In this document: one piece after another, positions 51,223 to 58,392 of the stretch
Layout: each line of letters begins with the position of its first letter
How positions within the stretch are numbered: the stretch's first letter is position 1
Assembly (NCBI GenBank): GCA_004554245.1
Contig: SFND01000013.1
Location: 28,600-92,599, forward strand
Length of the DNA: 64,000 nt
Direction: 5' to 3'
From: Oribacterium sp.
GTDB lineage: Bacteria > Bacillota > Clostridia > Lachnospirales > Lachnospiraceae
The notes under the pieces: generated by a model
What the model saw: only the letters and a program-made list of their open reading frames with translations
What the model was told of the DNA's origin: nothing
The model's database searches: none
Position numbers and translations under genes: made by a program

Positions 51223-52323
51223 GCTGAGGAAGCGCGTCAGTACTTCTGCTGCCCGTTGGTGGCTCTTCACGCCAGGGTGCTGCAGCGCGCCCATCGTTTC
51301 CGCCGTGGTGTCCGGCAGCTCCAGGAGGAAGCAGTTCTCATCCGAAGAGTGCTCCTTATACAGCATCACGCCCCGCTGAATCACCGGCAGGATCTCGTTC
51401 CCCATCATGCCGATACACCAGACCAGCTTCGCGCCCGGATTCTTCTCACGGAGAAGCACCAGGAAATCGCGAACCCCGCGCGCGATCCACTCCACATCTT
51501 CCGGATGGAAGTCACCGTTCTCCAGACGCCGAAGCTTATGCCGGACCCCGGTCTCCGGAATCGTCCATGCCGGCTTATCAAACGCCACCTGTTCATTGGT
51601 ACCCAGGTTGATGATGACCGCATCTGGCTGCCAGGAAGCGAAGTCATTCTCCTCCTGCGCCCCCGCCATCACATTCTGCGCACCGGTCGAAACACCGCTG
51701 ACCTCGGTATAGACCGACGGCATCACATTGCGCACATCGTTTTTCCAGTCGGATACGATGCCCCAGCCGCTCTGTGAGATGCAGCGAAACTCCGCATGCA
51801 GCGCATCCGCCGTCATACGACTGTAGTTATTGACCGCCGAATAAAAATCCGCGATCTCATCCTCCACCTCGGATACCGCCCCGATCGCACCCACGCCACT
51901 CGTGATGCTGTCGCCGACGAATTCCAGGCGGAGCGCCGGTTCCGGAAGCGCCCGGAATTCACCGTCCGCATATTCGAGCCCGGTAATCTGCAGCAGATGC
52001 TTCGGATCCTCCGCCATCGCCTGTACCTCCTTCATCAGACGCACATGCTTCACGGTTCCCTCCGTCATCCCGCGGAACAGACACACCCGGCTCTCTCCCG
52101 GATTCACCGGCATACGCGCGATCCAGGCACCATCGATCTCCACACTGATCCACGGCTGCATCCACTCAAAATCCGCGTAAAAATCCACCCACAGCTCCGT
52201 TCCGGTGAACGCAAGCTCGATCCCGCTCGCCGTCCAGAACAGCGTCAGCGGATCGCGCCCCACATGTCTCCCCAGTGCCCGCACCTGTAGAAGCTCTGCA
52301 AGCGATTTCTTATGAAGCTTCAT
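51202..52323 (-). CDS. SGNH/GDSL esterase with N-terminal beta-sandwich (CE2-like)
   Basis: A 373-residue hydrolase without signal peptide. The N-terminal domain (FWTASGIELAFTGTELWVDF) is followed by the SGNH core: block I EFVGDSITSGVGA with the Ser nucleophile, block III VIINLGTNE and a C-terminal His region GVKSHQRAAEVLTRF. The two-domain arrangement resembles carbohydrate esterase family 2 (deacetylation of sugars). GGGAGGTAATGTG precedes the ATG at 52323. The final codons LRIS-stop come from a family D repeat, so the natural C-terminus may have been replaced. Confidence 0.8.
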   Translation of the reverse strand: MKLHKKSLAELLQVRALGRHVGRDPLTLFWTASGIELAFTGTELWVDFYADFEWMQPWISVEIDGAWIARMPVNPGESRVCLFRGMTEGTVKHVRLMKEVQAMAEDPKHLLQITGLEYADGEFRALPEPALRLEFVGDSITSGVGAIGAVSEVEDEIADFYSAVNNYSRMTADALHAEFRCISQSGWGIVSDWKNDVRNVMPSVYTEVSGVSTGAQNVMAGAQEENDFASWQPDAVIINLGTNEQVAFDKPAWTIPETGVRHKLRRLENGDFHPEDVEWIARGVRDFLVLLREKNPGAKLVWCIGMMGNEILPVIQRGVMLYKEHSSDENCFLLELPDTTAETMGALQHPGVKSHQRAAEVLTRFLSSILRIS

Positions 52324-52781
52324 CACATTACCTCCCTCTGTTTTCATCCTGGGCCAATGCCTCTGCCCTCCACATCGTCACGCCTATGCATAGACCATCG
52401 CAATTTATATTGATAATTGACCCACCCGGATCCGTCTAAGACTAAATAAAAGAAGGCTGCCGCGCCATGATCTGTGCGTGCAGACTTTCCCTTATTTTCG
52501 ACCCAATTTTAAGGGAAAGACGCCTACTCTAAGGGAAAACGCGTCTCTTTCTCCCAAAAGAATTCGTCTTTCTCCCAATTTCGCCTGCATTTTGGGAGAA
52601 ATTGGAGCACTCTGGATGAAATCTTTCCGTGTGGATCCACTATGTGGAACATCCTCACTTTCAAAACTCAAAAAATTATCAAGTTTTGAAAGTGGCACCA
52701 CCGTCCTGCGCCAATGCCTCCGCCCTCGACATCGTCACGCCGCGAAACAGACCGACACCGGCCATTTCCGTGCGCTCCGCC
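52324..52781. other. Repeat-rich intergenic region
   Basis: No intact gene. It holds a GGCCAATGCCTC repeat (52350-52388), an IS-like TTGACCCACCC segment near 52408, inverted TTTCTCCCAA/TTGGGAGAAA motifs at 52545-52605, a 13-bp stem CACTTTCAAAACT/AGTTTTGAAAGTG (52656-52694), and at 52697-52785 a decayed copy of part of the downstream methyltransferase. Confidence 0.6.
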
Positions 52782-52785
52782 TCAA
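52697..52785 (-). pseudogene. Duplicated fragment of the methyltransferase gene
   Basis: Aligns without gaps to 53316-53404, inside the methyltransferase gene: GCCAATGC, CCCTC, GTCA, AACAG and GTGCGCTCCG fall at identical spacings. The minus-strand translation IEAERTEMAGVGLFRGVTMS RAEALAQDGGA parallels the methyltransferase ETERTEASSGRLFCDMTEQR VEALAQVEGGA. It overlaps the last bases of the SWIM gene. Confidence 0.7.
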
Positions 52786-53219
52786 TACCACCGACGATTT
52801 TTTATCTCCTCTAATTCTACAAGCGCATCGTAAAGCTGAATCTGCAATTCCCGTTTTTTAAGACTATTTACATATTTTCTCAAGTCGTCGTAATGCTGCT
52901 TCGCCCGCTCTTCCTCCTCGCGCTCCCAATTTTCCACCTGTTTCTTAAAATCTTCTGCCACTTTCGGTTCCGCTGTGAAATACAGCGCAATCATATGCTT
53001 ACACACAACACGTCGCCCCTCGGCGAAAGGACAGGTGCACGTGGATTTTCTAGGATGAATCTTATCGACATGCACGACATAGCTGTTTCCATTGCTACCC
53101 TCTACCACGCCATCATAAGTACCATCGGCCGCTTCATTCCATGAAGCCACCATTTTATCTTCATAGTACTCCATGCCGCGCCAGACGGAATCCGCACTCG
53201 CAACTCCTATTAAACTCAT
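52782..53219 (-). CDS. SWIM zinc-finger protein
   Basis: A 145-residue protein with one SWIM motif STCTCPFAEGRRVVCKHMIA (C-x-C-xn-C-x-H), which binds zinc and mediates nucleic-acid or protein contacts. The N-terminal part EYYEDKMVASWNEAADGTYD GVVEGSNGNSYVVHV is usual for SWIM proteins. The C-terminal half is a charged coiled coil (ENWEREEEERAKQHYDDLRK). It starts 4 bases after the methyltransferase stop, with GGAAGGAG upstream, so they form an operon. Function is unknown. Confidence 0.8.
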   Translation of the reverse strand: MSLIGVASADSVWRGMEYYEDKMVASWNEAADGTYDGVVEGSNGNSYVVHVDKIHPRKSTCTCPFAEGRRVVCKHMIALYFTAEPKVAEDFKKQVENWEREEEERAKQHYDDLRKYVNSLKKRELQIQLYDALVELEEIKNRRWY

Positions 53220-53223
53220 ATCA

Positions 53224-53835
53224 TCAGGTCTCCTTCCTGAAAATCACATTCAGCCACTTCTGGCTTCGCCGGTCCGCGCGCACATCTTCGGATATCCAGC
53301 ACGCTTCGATGCTGGCACCGCCTTCCACCTGAGCCAATGCTTCCACCCTCTGCTCTGTCATGTCGCAGAACAGGCGGCCGCTCGACGCTTCGGTGCGCTC
53401 CGTTTCGCCGTATTTCCAGGATGCGTAGAGCACGCCGCCCGGAACGAGTGCGCACATCAGTCGGTGGAACACCTCACCCTGCTGCCGCTCCTGTACGTGG
53501 AGCAGCGACGCGCACGCCCAGATGCCGTCGAAACATGCATCGTAATCCAACTCCTGAAAGCGCAGCTGTCGGACCTCCTGCTGCAGAAGCCGCGATGCAA
53601 ATGCACACATTTCCTTCGACGCATCGATGGCGGTCACGGCGTAACCGGCCTGCATGAAGTGCAGACTGTCCCGACCGCTTCCACAGCCGGCATCCAGCAC
53701 CGCTGCGCCCGGCGTGAGATACTTCTCAAAACGCTCGTAGCTTTCACTCATGTCCGCATGGAGCGTCTGATCCGCATAGGCGTTGGCGGGATCGTCATAA
53801 TATGCTATCGTCTGGTTTTTCTCGTTCGTCATCAT
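53224..53835 (-). CDS. Class I SAM-dependent methyltransferase
   Basis: A 203-residue methyltransferase with SAM motifs AAVLDAGCGSGRDSLHFMQA (motif I), VTAIDASKEMC (motif post-I), FDGIWACASLLHV (motif II) and ALVPGGVLYASWKYG (motif III). The C-terminus MTEQRVEALAQ ... WISEDVRADR..KWLNVIFRKE is typical of small tellurite-resistance-like or unassigned methyltransferases. Two ATG codons (53835, 53832) lack a ribosome site; instead an IS-like direct repeat abuts the start, so the promoter region may have been disrupted. It is followed by the SWIM gene. The substrate is unknown. Confidence 0.8.
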   Translation of the reverse strand: MMTNEKNQTIAYYDDPANAYADQTLHADMSESYERFEKYLTPGAAVLDAGCGSGRDSLHFMQAGYAVTAIDASKEMCAFASRLLQQEVRQLRFQELDYDACFDGIWACASLLHVQERQQGEVFHRLMCALVPGGVLYASWKYGETERTEASSGRLFCDMTEQRVEALAQVEGGASIEACWISEDVRADRRSQKWLNVIFRKET

Positions 53836-53837
53836 TT

Positions 53838-53879
53838 TTTACACTTAAAACTGATCCGTTTTACACTCAGATTTGACCC
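53838..53879. repeat. 22-bp direct repeats resembling an IS21-type end
   Basis: TTTACACTTAAAACTGATCC (53838-53857) and TTTACACTCAGATTTGACCC (53860-53879), period 22. The sequence ACACTTAAAAYTGAYCC recurs in the palindrome at 55451-55496. Tandem transposase-binding repeats at the ends are a feature of IS21-family elements, so this may be the footprint of a lost IS. Confidence 0.45.
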
Positions 53880-54010
53880 ACCCTGCAGTGAAATTCTATG
53901 CATCCACGAGGTTTCTCCAATTATCCACCTACAAGTGTCCTGTTTTACGTCTTAACGCGACATCGGAGACATATTCATCATTCAGAGCGACATGGTTTTC
54001 CACATTTCTC

Positions 54011-54577
54011 TTACCGGATAACCACATAATCTGTATATCTCCACAGACCGTAGCCCTGCAGCTTCGCGGCGTCATAGACCGGTCTCAGGTTGTGCTCGAG
54101 GATGTTCGTGAACTGCTCCTCGGTATTTCCGGGGATATACAGATTTTCGACCGCCCACATCGCATTGAGATTATCGCGGCGACACTTCTCGAAGGCCTTC
54201 TGGATCTGCTCGTGGCTGAAGACGGTTTCATACATCTTATACTGGAGCGCGGCCAGATTACCGAAGTAGAGATCCCACTCCGGGAGGCGGTTGCTCTTAC
54301 TGGAATTCAGCCGACGCTCCATCGCATTCTCGCACTTGCCCCGGATCGTCGGGCCGAGATGCAGCTTGTAGCGCGTCACGGAGTACCACGCGTCGCAGAT
54401 CATCTCGTCGATGATCTTTTCGAAGCTGATGTCGCCTTCCTCGGTCGGCAGCAGGTTGAGGATTGCCTCCAGCCAGTAGAACTTATAGCACTGCGACGGA
54501 TCGTCCAGCATACGCGCGAACTTACCCGTGTCCAGATCGTTCCTGTAGGAAGCATCGGTATGTAATACTAAGTCCAT
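54011..54577 (-). CDS. Hypothetical protein similar to N-terminal region of HNH-type proteins
   Basis: A 188-residue protein. FARMLDDPSQCYKFYWLEAI LNLLPTEEGDISFEKIIDEM ICDAWYSVTRYKLHLG resembles the N-terminal region of some bacterial HNH-endonuclease-domain proteins (the YKFYWF..IL pattern). The C-terminal third, NILEHNLRPVYDAAKLQGYG LWRYTDYVVIR, contains no HNH residues. It may be a truncated or stand-alone helical domain. A GGAGG-like site (GGAGGCC) lies about 10 bases before the ATG. Function unknown. Confidence 0.55.
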   Translation of the reverse strand: MDLVLHTDASYRNDLDTGKFARMLDDPSQCYKFYWLEAILNLLPTEEGDISFEKIIDEMICDAWYSVTRYKLHLGPTIRGKCENAMERRLNSSKSNRLPEWDLYFGNLAALQYKMYETVFSHEQIQKAFEKCRRDNLNAMWAVENLYIPGNTEEQFTNILEHNLRPVYDAAKLQGYGLWRYTDYVVIR

Positions 54578-54722
54578 AGGCAGGCCTCCGGCGGTTAAAG
54601 ATGAGCTACGTAAATACGAGATTTAATATGCTTCTGATTTTATCACATTCCTGCTGCTGTTTTGATACAATCATTTCATTTTCTGTGCGCCTGACGCAAA
54701 AGGTCGTTTTGATCGAGGGGGG

Positions 54723-54806
54723 GACATTATTTGTTTTCACGAAGTGAGGTTTTCCATTCTATGTGGCATTAACTTTTTTCGATTTTTTCGCAATCCCTGG
54801 AATTCC
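54723..54806. repeat. Copy of the 57.7-kb repeat array start
   Basis: Contains GACATTATTTG and, at 54735-54806, a 72-bp segment matching 57693-57764 with about three differences (TTTCACGAAGTGAGG ... GGCATTAACTTTTTT ... TCGCAATCCCTGGAATTCC). It is two units of the family E array without its other copies. Confidence 0.7.
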
Positions 54807-54865
54807 CCATCACGTAATTCTCAAAACCGGAGCTTGCAGGAATTACTGTTGAGCCCGTGGTCAGT

Positions 54866-54900
54866 CGGCGGCGTAACGATGTGGAGGGCGGAGGCATTGG
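54866..54900 (+). repeat. GGCGGAGGCATTGG core repeat
   Basis: CGGCGGCGTAACGATGTGGA GGGCGGAGGCATTGG, plus-strand translation GVTMWRAEAL; same family as the copies at 49.4, 52.35, 52.7, 55.55, 58.2 and 58.4 kb. Confidence 0.6.
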
Positions 54901-54925
54901 ATAAGAACTTTAGTAAGGATTTCAA

Positions 54926-55006
54926 ATGAAGTCGCCGATTGACTTTTTACAGCATGCACGCCATCATGTTTATGAGGTAGTCTACACGTTTCGAAAGGGG
55001 ACTTGA
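54926..55006 (+). pseudogene. Possible remnant of a RelE/HigB-type toxin N-terminus
   Basis: A 26-codon frame MKSPIDFLQHARHHVYEVVY TFRKGT ending 3 bases before the next start. The VYEVVYTFRKGT segment resembles the first strand of Gp49/HigB-like toxins. Too short to function. The call rests mainly on the following antitoxin-like N-terminus. Confidence 0.25.
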
Positions 55007-55009
55007 ATT

Positions 55010-55201
55010 ATGAAAACCTGGGCAGATTATAAAAATCATGTGAAGAAAATCGATTCTGATACAGCAAAAGAACTGGCAGAAATTGAAGAAAATACAAAGA
55101 TTATTTCTGCGATGATTCAGCATAGTTATTCTCAGGCTATCGCAAAGCAGGGCAGAGCTATGGATGATGTATTTGATGATCTGGAAAGGAGCTTGAAGTA
55201 A
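55010..55201 (+). CDS. Short antitoxin-like protein lacking its DNA-binding domain
   Basis: A 63-residue protein MKTWADYKNHVKKIDSDTAK ELAEIEENTKIISAMIQHSY. The first 40 residues match the usual N-terminus of clostridial helix-turn-helix antitoxins (HigA type), which continue into a Cro/CI-type domain after the AMI segment. Here it instead ends SQAIAKQGRAMDDVFDDLER SLK, so the DNA-binding domain is missing. GAAAGGGG precedes the ATG. Either a small regulatory peptide or a deletion product; a truncated toxin-like frame lies just upstream. Confidence 0.45.
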   Translation: MKTWADYKNHVKKIDSDTAKELAEIEENTKIISAMIQHSYSQAIAKQGRAMDDVFDDLERSLK

Positions 55202-55450
55202 AGCTGATGAGTCTTCTGGTTCGCTTTATATTTTGAATGTGATTTATGCGAAACGAGATCAGTTGAAGGCTTTAAAAAGCATGACAGTATAGATATCAAC
55301 AGAACTTTCAGGATAATACTGGTAGAAATTATATTTGTATCGTAAGATGACGTGGAATAATATGGCAGCCCCGGGCGGACAGTGACGTCTGCGTCGGGGC
55401 TTATTTTTTTCTGGCTGTTGTACAGGTTTCTGTGCGGTTATTTCACGGTG

Positions 55451-55496
55451 AGATTCACACTTAAAATTGACCCGGGTCAGTTTTGAGTGTGAATCT
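55451..55496. repeat. 46-bp palindrome with IS-end-like arms
   Basis: AGATTCACACTTAAAATTGA CCCGGGTCAGTTTTGAGTGT GAATCT, symmetrical except for two mismatched pairs, with CCCGGG at its centre. The arms resemble the repeat at 53838-53879, suggesting a head-to-head junction of two IS ends or an IS scar. Confidence 0.5.
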
Positions 55497-55545
55497 TCAT
55501 CGACTGCCGGGAGGCGCGGGCGCGCTGACTTTCGGGCACTGCTGC

Positions 55546-55661
55546 GCGCCGGCGGAGCGATGATGTAAGGGGCGGAGGCATTGGCCGAAGACATAGCAGC
55601 GCCGGGTGGTTAATATAATTTGGATTATGATAATTTGAATTATATTAACAACCCAGTGCTG
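55546..55661. repeat. Composite repeat: GGCATTGG core plus AT-rich hairpin (copy 1)
   Basis: GGCGGAGCGATGATGTAAGG and GGCGGAGGCATTGGCCGAAG ACATAG are followed by arms CAGCGCCGGGTGGTTAATATAA (from 55597) and TTATATTAACAACCCAGTGCTG (to 55661). The loop holds ATTATGATAATTTGAATT. It lies just downstream of the ATPase gene. The same composite occurs at 58.39-58.50 kb. Confidence 0.7.
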
Positions 55662-55680
55662 TATTTATAACTCTTCGAAG

Positions 55681-57093
55681 CTAGAGAAGCTGATCTTCCT
55701 GTATCAGTAGAAGCCGTGGATTCTCTTCTGCGATGCTGGTCAGGCGGTCTGTGAATCCGCTTTTTGAGAAGAGTCCATAGATGATTTCGTAATCCTTAAA
55801 GGCTTTTGCCAGATCCGGAGATTTGGCTTTCTCCTGCAGGGATGTGTACACGGCGACATCTACCGGCTTCTGGTGGTATTTACACTCGCCGAGGAACAGA
55901 CGTCTGTTTCGGTTGTCTACGGCAGCCACATCGATTTCGGTGTCGTCTTCATGGTCGTTGCACCAGTATGCACCGATGCGGGATGGTGTGAACTCGATCT
56001 GCTGTCTGCGGCACAGTTCTGCGAAAATATCGCGGCAGATGCTTTCATAGGAAAAGGCCACAAACTTCTGCTGAAAGTCTTTTTCCATCTGATCCAGCAC
56101 GATCTGCTGATTTCCCAGTTCCAGCTCTCCTTTGAAAGGATATACATAGGTGAACCAGAATCGGATGAAGTTATCGTTCACATAATAGAGGCCTTTTCGG
56201 GAACGTTCCGGATTTTTCTCGGTGATCGGAACATGTTTCGCGACATATCCGAGGTCCATCAGCGTCTTCAGGTACGGTGTGATCGCAGCGCTGTCCTGTC
56301 CGATGCTAAGACCGATTTTACTCAGCTTGTGGTTTCCGTCTGAGATTGCTTTGAGCACAGAAAAATAATTCACCGGCGCCTGCACTTCTTCGTTCAGAAG
56401 GAAATCCGGTTCTTCATAGAGGAAACCGTTTTTCGACAGTATCACACGCTGAATCTGCTCGATCAGTGGCTCGTCCGGCTGAAAGAGCTCCATGTATTTC
56501 GGCACGCCGCCTGTGATGGCATACTGCATGACGGTATCTTCAAAGGACATGTTTTGCGTTACGTATACGTCGGTAAATGGCAGCGGCATCAGGCGAATCT
56601 GCGCGGTTCTTCGTCCATAGAGTGGGCTGTCATACGACAAGGCATGCTTTTTCATCATGCTGATCAGTGAGCCGCTGAGGATGAGCATCACATGGTGATC
56701 TTTCAGTATTTCATCCCATGCATTCTGCAGTATCGACGGAAAATCCGGGTTCGTTTTCACGAGATAGGGAAACTCATCGATGACCAGAACCTTTTCTTCA
56801 TCCGGATGATCGTCTGCTACCAGCTGAAACAGATCCAGCCAGTCATCGAACGTGACTTTCGCGAGCATCGGATTATTCATGCCACGTGAAAGGACGGAGG
56901 CAAAGCGCTTCCGGCTCTGTGCTTCACTTTCCGTCGTCGCCAGAAAATAAAACGCACGCTTATCTTTTATGAATTCTTTGATCAGCGTCGTTTTTCCGAC
57001 CCGTCTCCGTCCATACACGATGACGAAACCACTCTCTCGCGTATATTCCGCATTCAGCGTCGCGAGCTCTGACGCTCTCCCGATGAAGTCCAT
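55681..57093 (-). CDS. ATPase with DUF234 nuclease-like C-terminus
   Basis: A 470-residue protein of the archaeal-ATPase/DUF234 class. The N-terminal STAND-like ATPase has FIGRASELATLNAEY, Walker A VYGRRRVGKTTLI (residues about 27-39), Walker B KVLVIDEFPYLV and an Arg-containing sensor region SGSLISMMKK. A winged helix follows (NHKLSKIGLSIGQDSAAITP YLKTLMDLGYV). The C-terminal domain has the PD-(D/E)xK-type pattern EIDVAAVDNRNRRLFLGECKYH. The family is widespread near mobile DNA but its role is unknown. AAAGGCGG precedes the ATG. AT-rich double palindromes lie in its promoter and just beyond its 3' end. Confidence 0.85.
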   Translation of the reverse strand: MDFIGRASELATLNAEYTRESGFVIVYGRRRVGKTTLIKEFIKDKRAFYFLATTESEAQSRKRFASVLSRGMNNPMLAKVTFDDWLDLFQLVADDHPDEEKVLVIDEFPYLVKTNPDFPSILQNAWDEILKDHHVMLILSGSLISMMKKHALSYDSPLYGRRTAQIRLMPLPFTDVYVTQNMSFEDTVMQYAITGGVPKYMELFQPDEPLIEQIQRVILSKNGFLYEEPDFLLNEEVQAPVNYFSVLKAISDGNHKLSKIGLSIGQDSAAITPYLKTLMDLGYVAKHVPITEKNPERSRKGLYYVNDNFIRFWFTYVYPFKGELELGNQQIVLDQMEKDFQQKFVAFSYESICRDIFAELCRRQQIEFTPSRIGAYWCNDHEDDTEIDVAAVDNRNRRLFLGECKYHQKPVDVAVYTSLQEKAKSPDLAKAFKDYEIIYGLFSKSGFTDRLTSIAEENPRLLLIQEDQLL

Positions 57094-57111
57094 ATAGTCC
57101 GCCTTTCTTAA

Positions 57112-57149
57112 TTAATATAATTTGAATTATGATAATTTGAATTATATTA
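57112..57149. promoter_or_regulatory. AT-rich double palindrome in the ATPase promoter (copy 2)
   Basis: Two tandem ATAATTTGAATTAT palindromes (period 16) inside TTAATATAATTTGAATTATG ATAATTTGAATTATATTA. It is 19 bp from the ATPase start codon and includes TATAAT-like -10 sequences, so binding of a protein here would block transcription. Related copies at 55.61 and 58.45 kb are embedded in GC-rich stems. Confidence 0.65.
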
Positions 57150-57216
57150 TCGATGTTTGATTGTGTCAATCTTTGAGAAAATGGAGGTGCTGTATTTATA
57201 CCTCTACGGGTATATA

Positions 57217-57245
57217 GTGTCTGACCCCATTATGAAATTCTTAAG
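57217..57245. repeat. Half family D repeat encoding the SRAP remnant's C-terminus
   Basis: GTGTCTGACCCCATTATGAAATTCTTAAG: only one arm of the palindrome remains. On the minus strand the tail gives L-R-I-S-stop, the same C-terminal residues as the SGNH hydrolase at 51.2 kb. Confidence 0.65.
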
Positions 57246-57556
57246 AAGGTCATGTCGGTGATGGCATGCGGGAGGATGTCAGCGGGGTTTGTGGTCGGAG
57301 CAAGCCAGGAAAAAAGATGATCTTCGGACAGAATCAGCGGCATGCGGTCATGGATGAAGCGTATGCTGTCTGCGGGTTCGCGTGTCAGGACGACGAAGTG
57401 AGGAAGGCCGGCCTGCAGAGATGATGTCTGGGCGTCGAGAACAAAGGCTTCAGATTGTGTGGATGGCCAGCGTTGCATCAGTGGGGAGCGGTTCATCTGC
57501 GCGATGATTGTCTGCATTTCCGGACTTTCTTTATCGATGTAAAAGCGACAGCACAT
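57230..57556 (-). pseudogene. SRAP (HMCES/YedK) gene with central deletion
   Basis: SRAP proteins bind abasic sites in single-stranded DNA through Cys2. Here the N-terminus MCCRFYIDKESPEMQTII keeps that Cys, and the C-terminal portion keeps FVVLTREPADSIRFIHDRMP LILSEDHLFSWL with the active-site His. The central 80-100 residues, including the N-A-R-x-E and GFYEW segments, are absent, giving 108 residues instead of about 200-230. The frame is open, so an in-frame deletion occurred at or near residue 48. AGGAG precedes the ATG at 57556. It is probably non-functional. Confidence 0.7.
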
Positions 57557-57692
57557 AGACAACTCCTGTGGGATGAATGCATGTTAAGTTCCTGCAGTGA
57601 GTGTTGTTTTTTACGCGGTTCACTGCGAGGGTAGACTATATCTGATTATAGCTTGTTCGGTCAATCACCACAATGTACTGGCAAAATGAGGC

Positions 57693-58191
57693 TTTCACGA
57701 AGTGAGGTTTTCCATTCTACGTGGCATTAACTTTTTTAGATTTTTTCGCAAGCCCTGGAATTCCAGACGGTGTGACATTATGTACCTTTCGCAAATTCCG
57801 GATTTCCGCTGCGCATGCCATTAACTTTTTTGAGTTTTCTCGCAATCCCCTCGATTTCAGAAGTCGTGACATTAGGGAGTTTTTACAAAGAGACGATTTT
57901 CTGGCTGCATGACATTATGTTTTTTCGCAGAGGGGACAATTCTGGAAGGCGTGACATTATGTTTAGTGCGCCGAGAGCCCTTGCCGAAGCTTTTTCAGCG
58001 AGATGTCGTGGGGCGAGATAATGTCACTGGTCGAGAAAATGGTATATTTGCGTCAAAAACCGGAAATCTGCTCGAGAATTCTCTGCCGGGATTCGTCAGA
58101 GTTAATGTCATAAGGTTGCCAGGAGGCAAGTCTGCGAAAAACATAATGGCAGGAGGACGATTTACGACGAGTCTGCGAAAAACATAATGGC
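57693..58191. repeat. Family E array of degenerate 41-51 bp repeats with inverted halves
   Basis: Six direct units begin with (G)TG(A/G/C)CATTA at 57721, 57772, 57816, 57866, 57910 and 57951, each usually continuing TGTTTTTTCGCA. Four inverted units (TAATGTCA or CATAATGGCA, preceded by TGCGAAAAA) lie at 58018, 58102, 58142 and 58182. The last two are GTCTGCGAAAAACATAATGG CAGGAG repeated exactly. Intervening stretches of 20-30 bp differ. No gene of significance crosses it. Function unknown. Confidence 0.7.
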
Positions 58192-58234
58192 AGGAGCGAC
58201 CGGAAAGCGCTTTTTGCGAAAGCCAGTCACAGGA

Positions 58235-58324
58235 ACGGCGGAGCGATGATGTAGAGGGCGGAGGCATTGGTCGAGGACATAAAAATACCCACAGTGAATC
58301 GCGGAGAACGTGGTTCACTGTGGG
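58235..58324. repeat. GGCATTGG core repeat followed by a hairpin
   Basis: GGCGGAGCGATGATGTAGAG GGCGGAGGCATTGGTCGAGG ACATA, then the stem CCCACAGTGAA (58288-58298) / TTCACTGTGGG (58314-58324). This is the same layout as the composites at 55.55 and 58.39 kb but with a different hairpin attached. Confidence 0.65.
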
Positions 58325-58328
58325 AGAT

Positions 58329-58381
58329 TTGCGTTTTTCGATGGAATAAGTGTGGATTGATTGCGTTTTTCGATGGAATAA
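58329..58381. repeat. Tandem 21-bp direct repeat
   Basis: TTGCGTTTTTCGATGGAATAA occurs twice, near 58329-58349 and 58361-58381, separated by about 11 bases. Confidence 0.7.
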
Positions 58382-58392
58382 TCGTTAACTGA

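Noticed and set aside
57721-58191. CRISPR array
   Set aside because: Repeat cores are degenerate, spacing varies from 41 to 51 bp, orientation reverses within the array, and there are no cas genes in the window.
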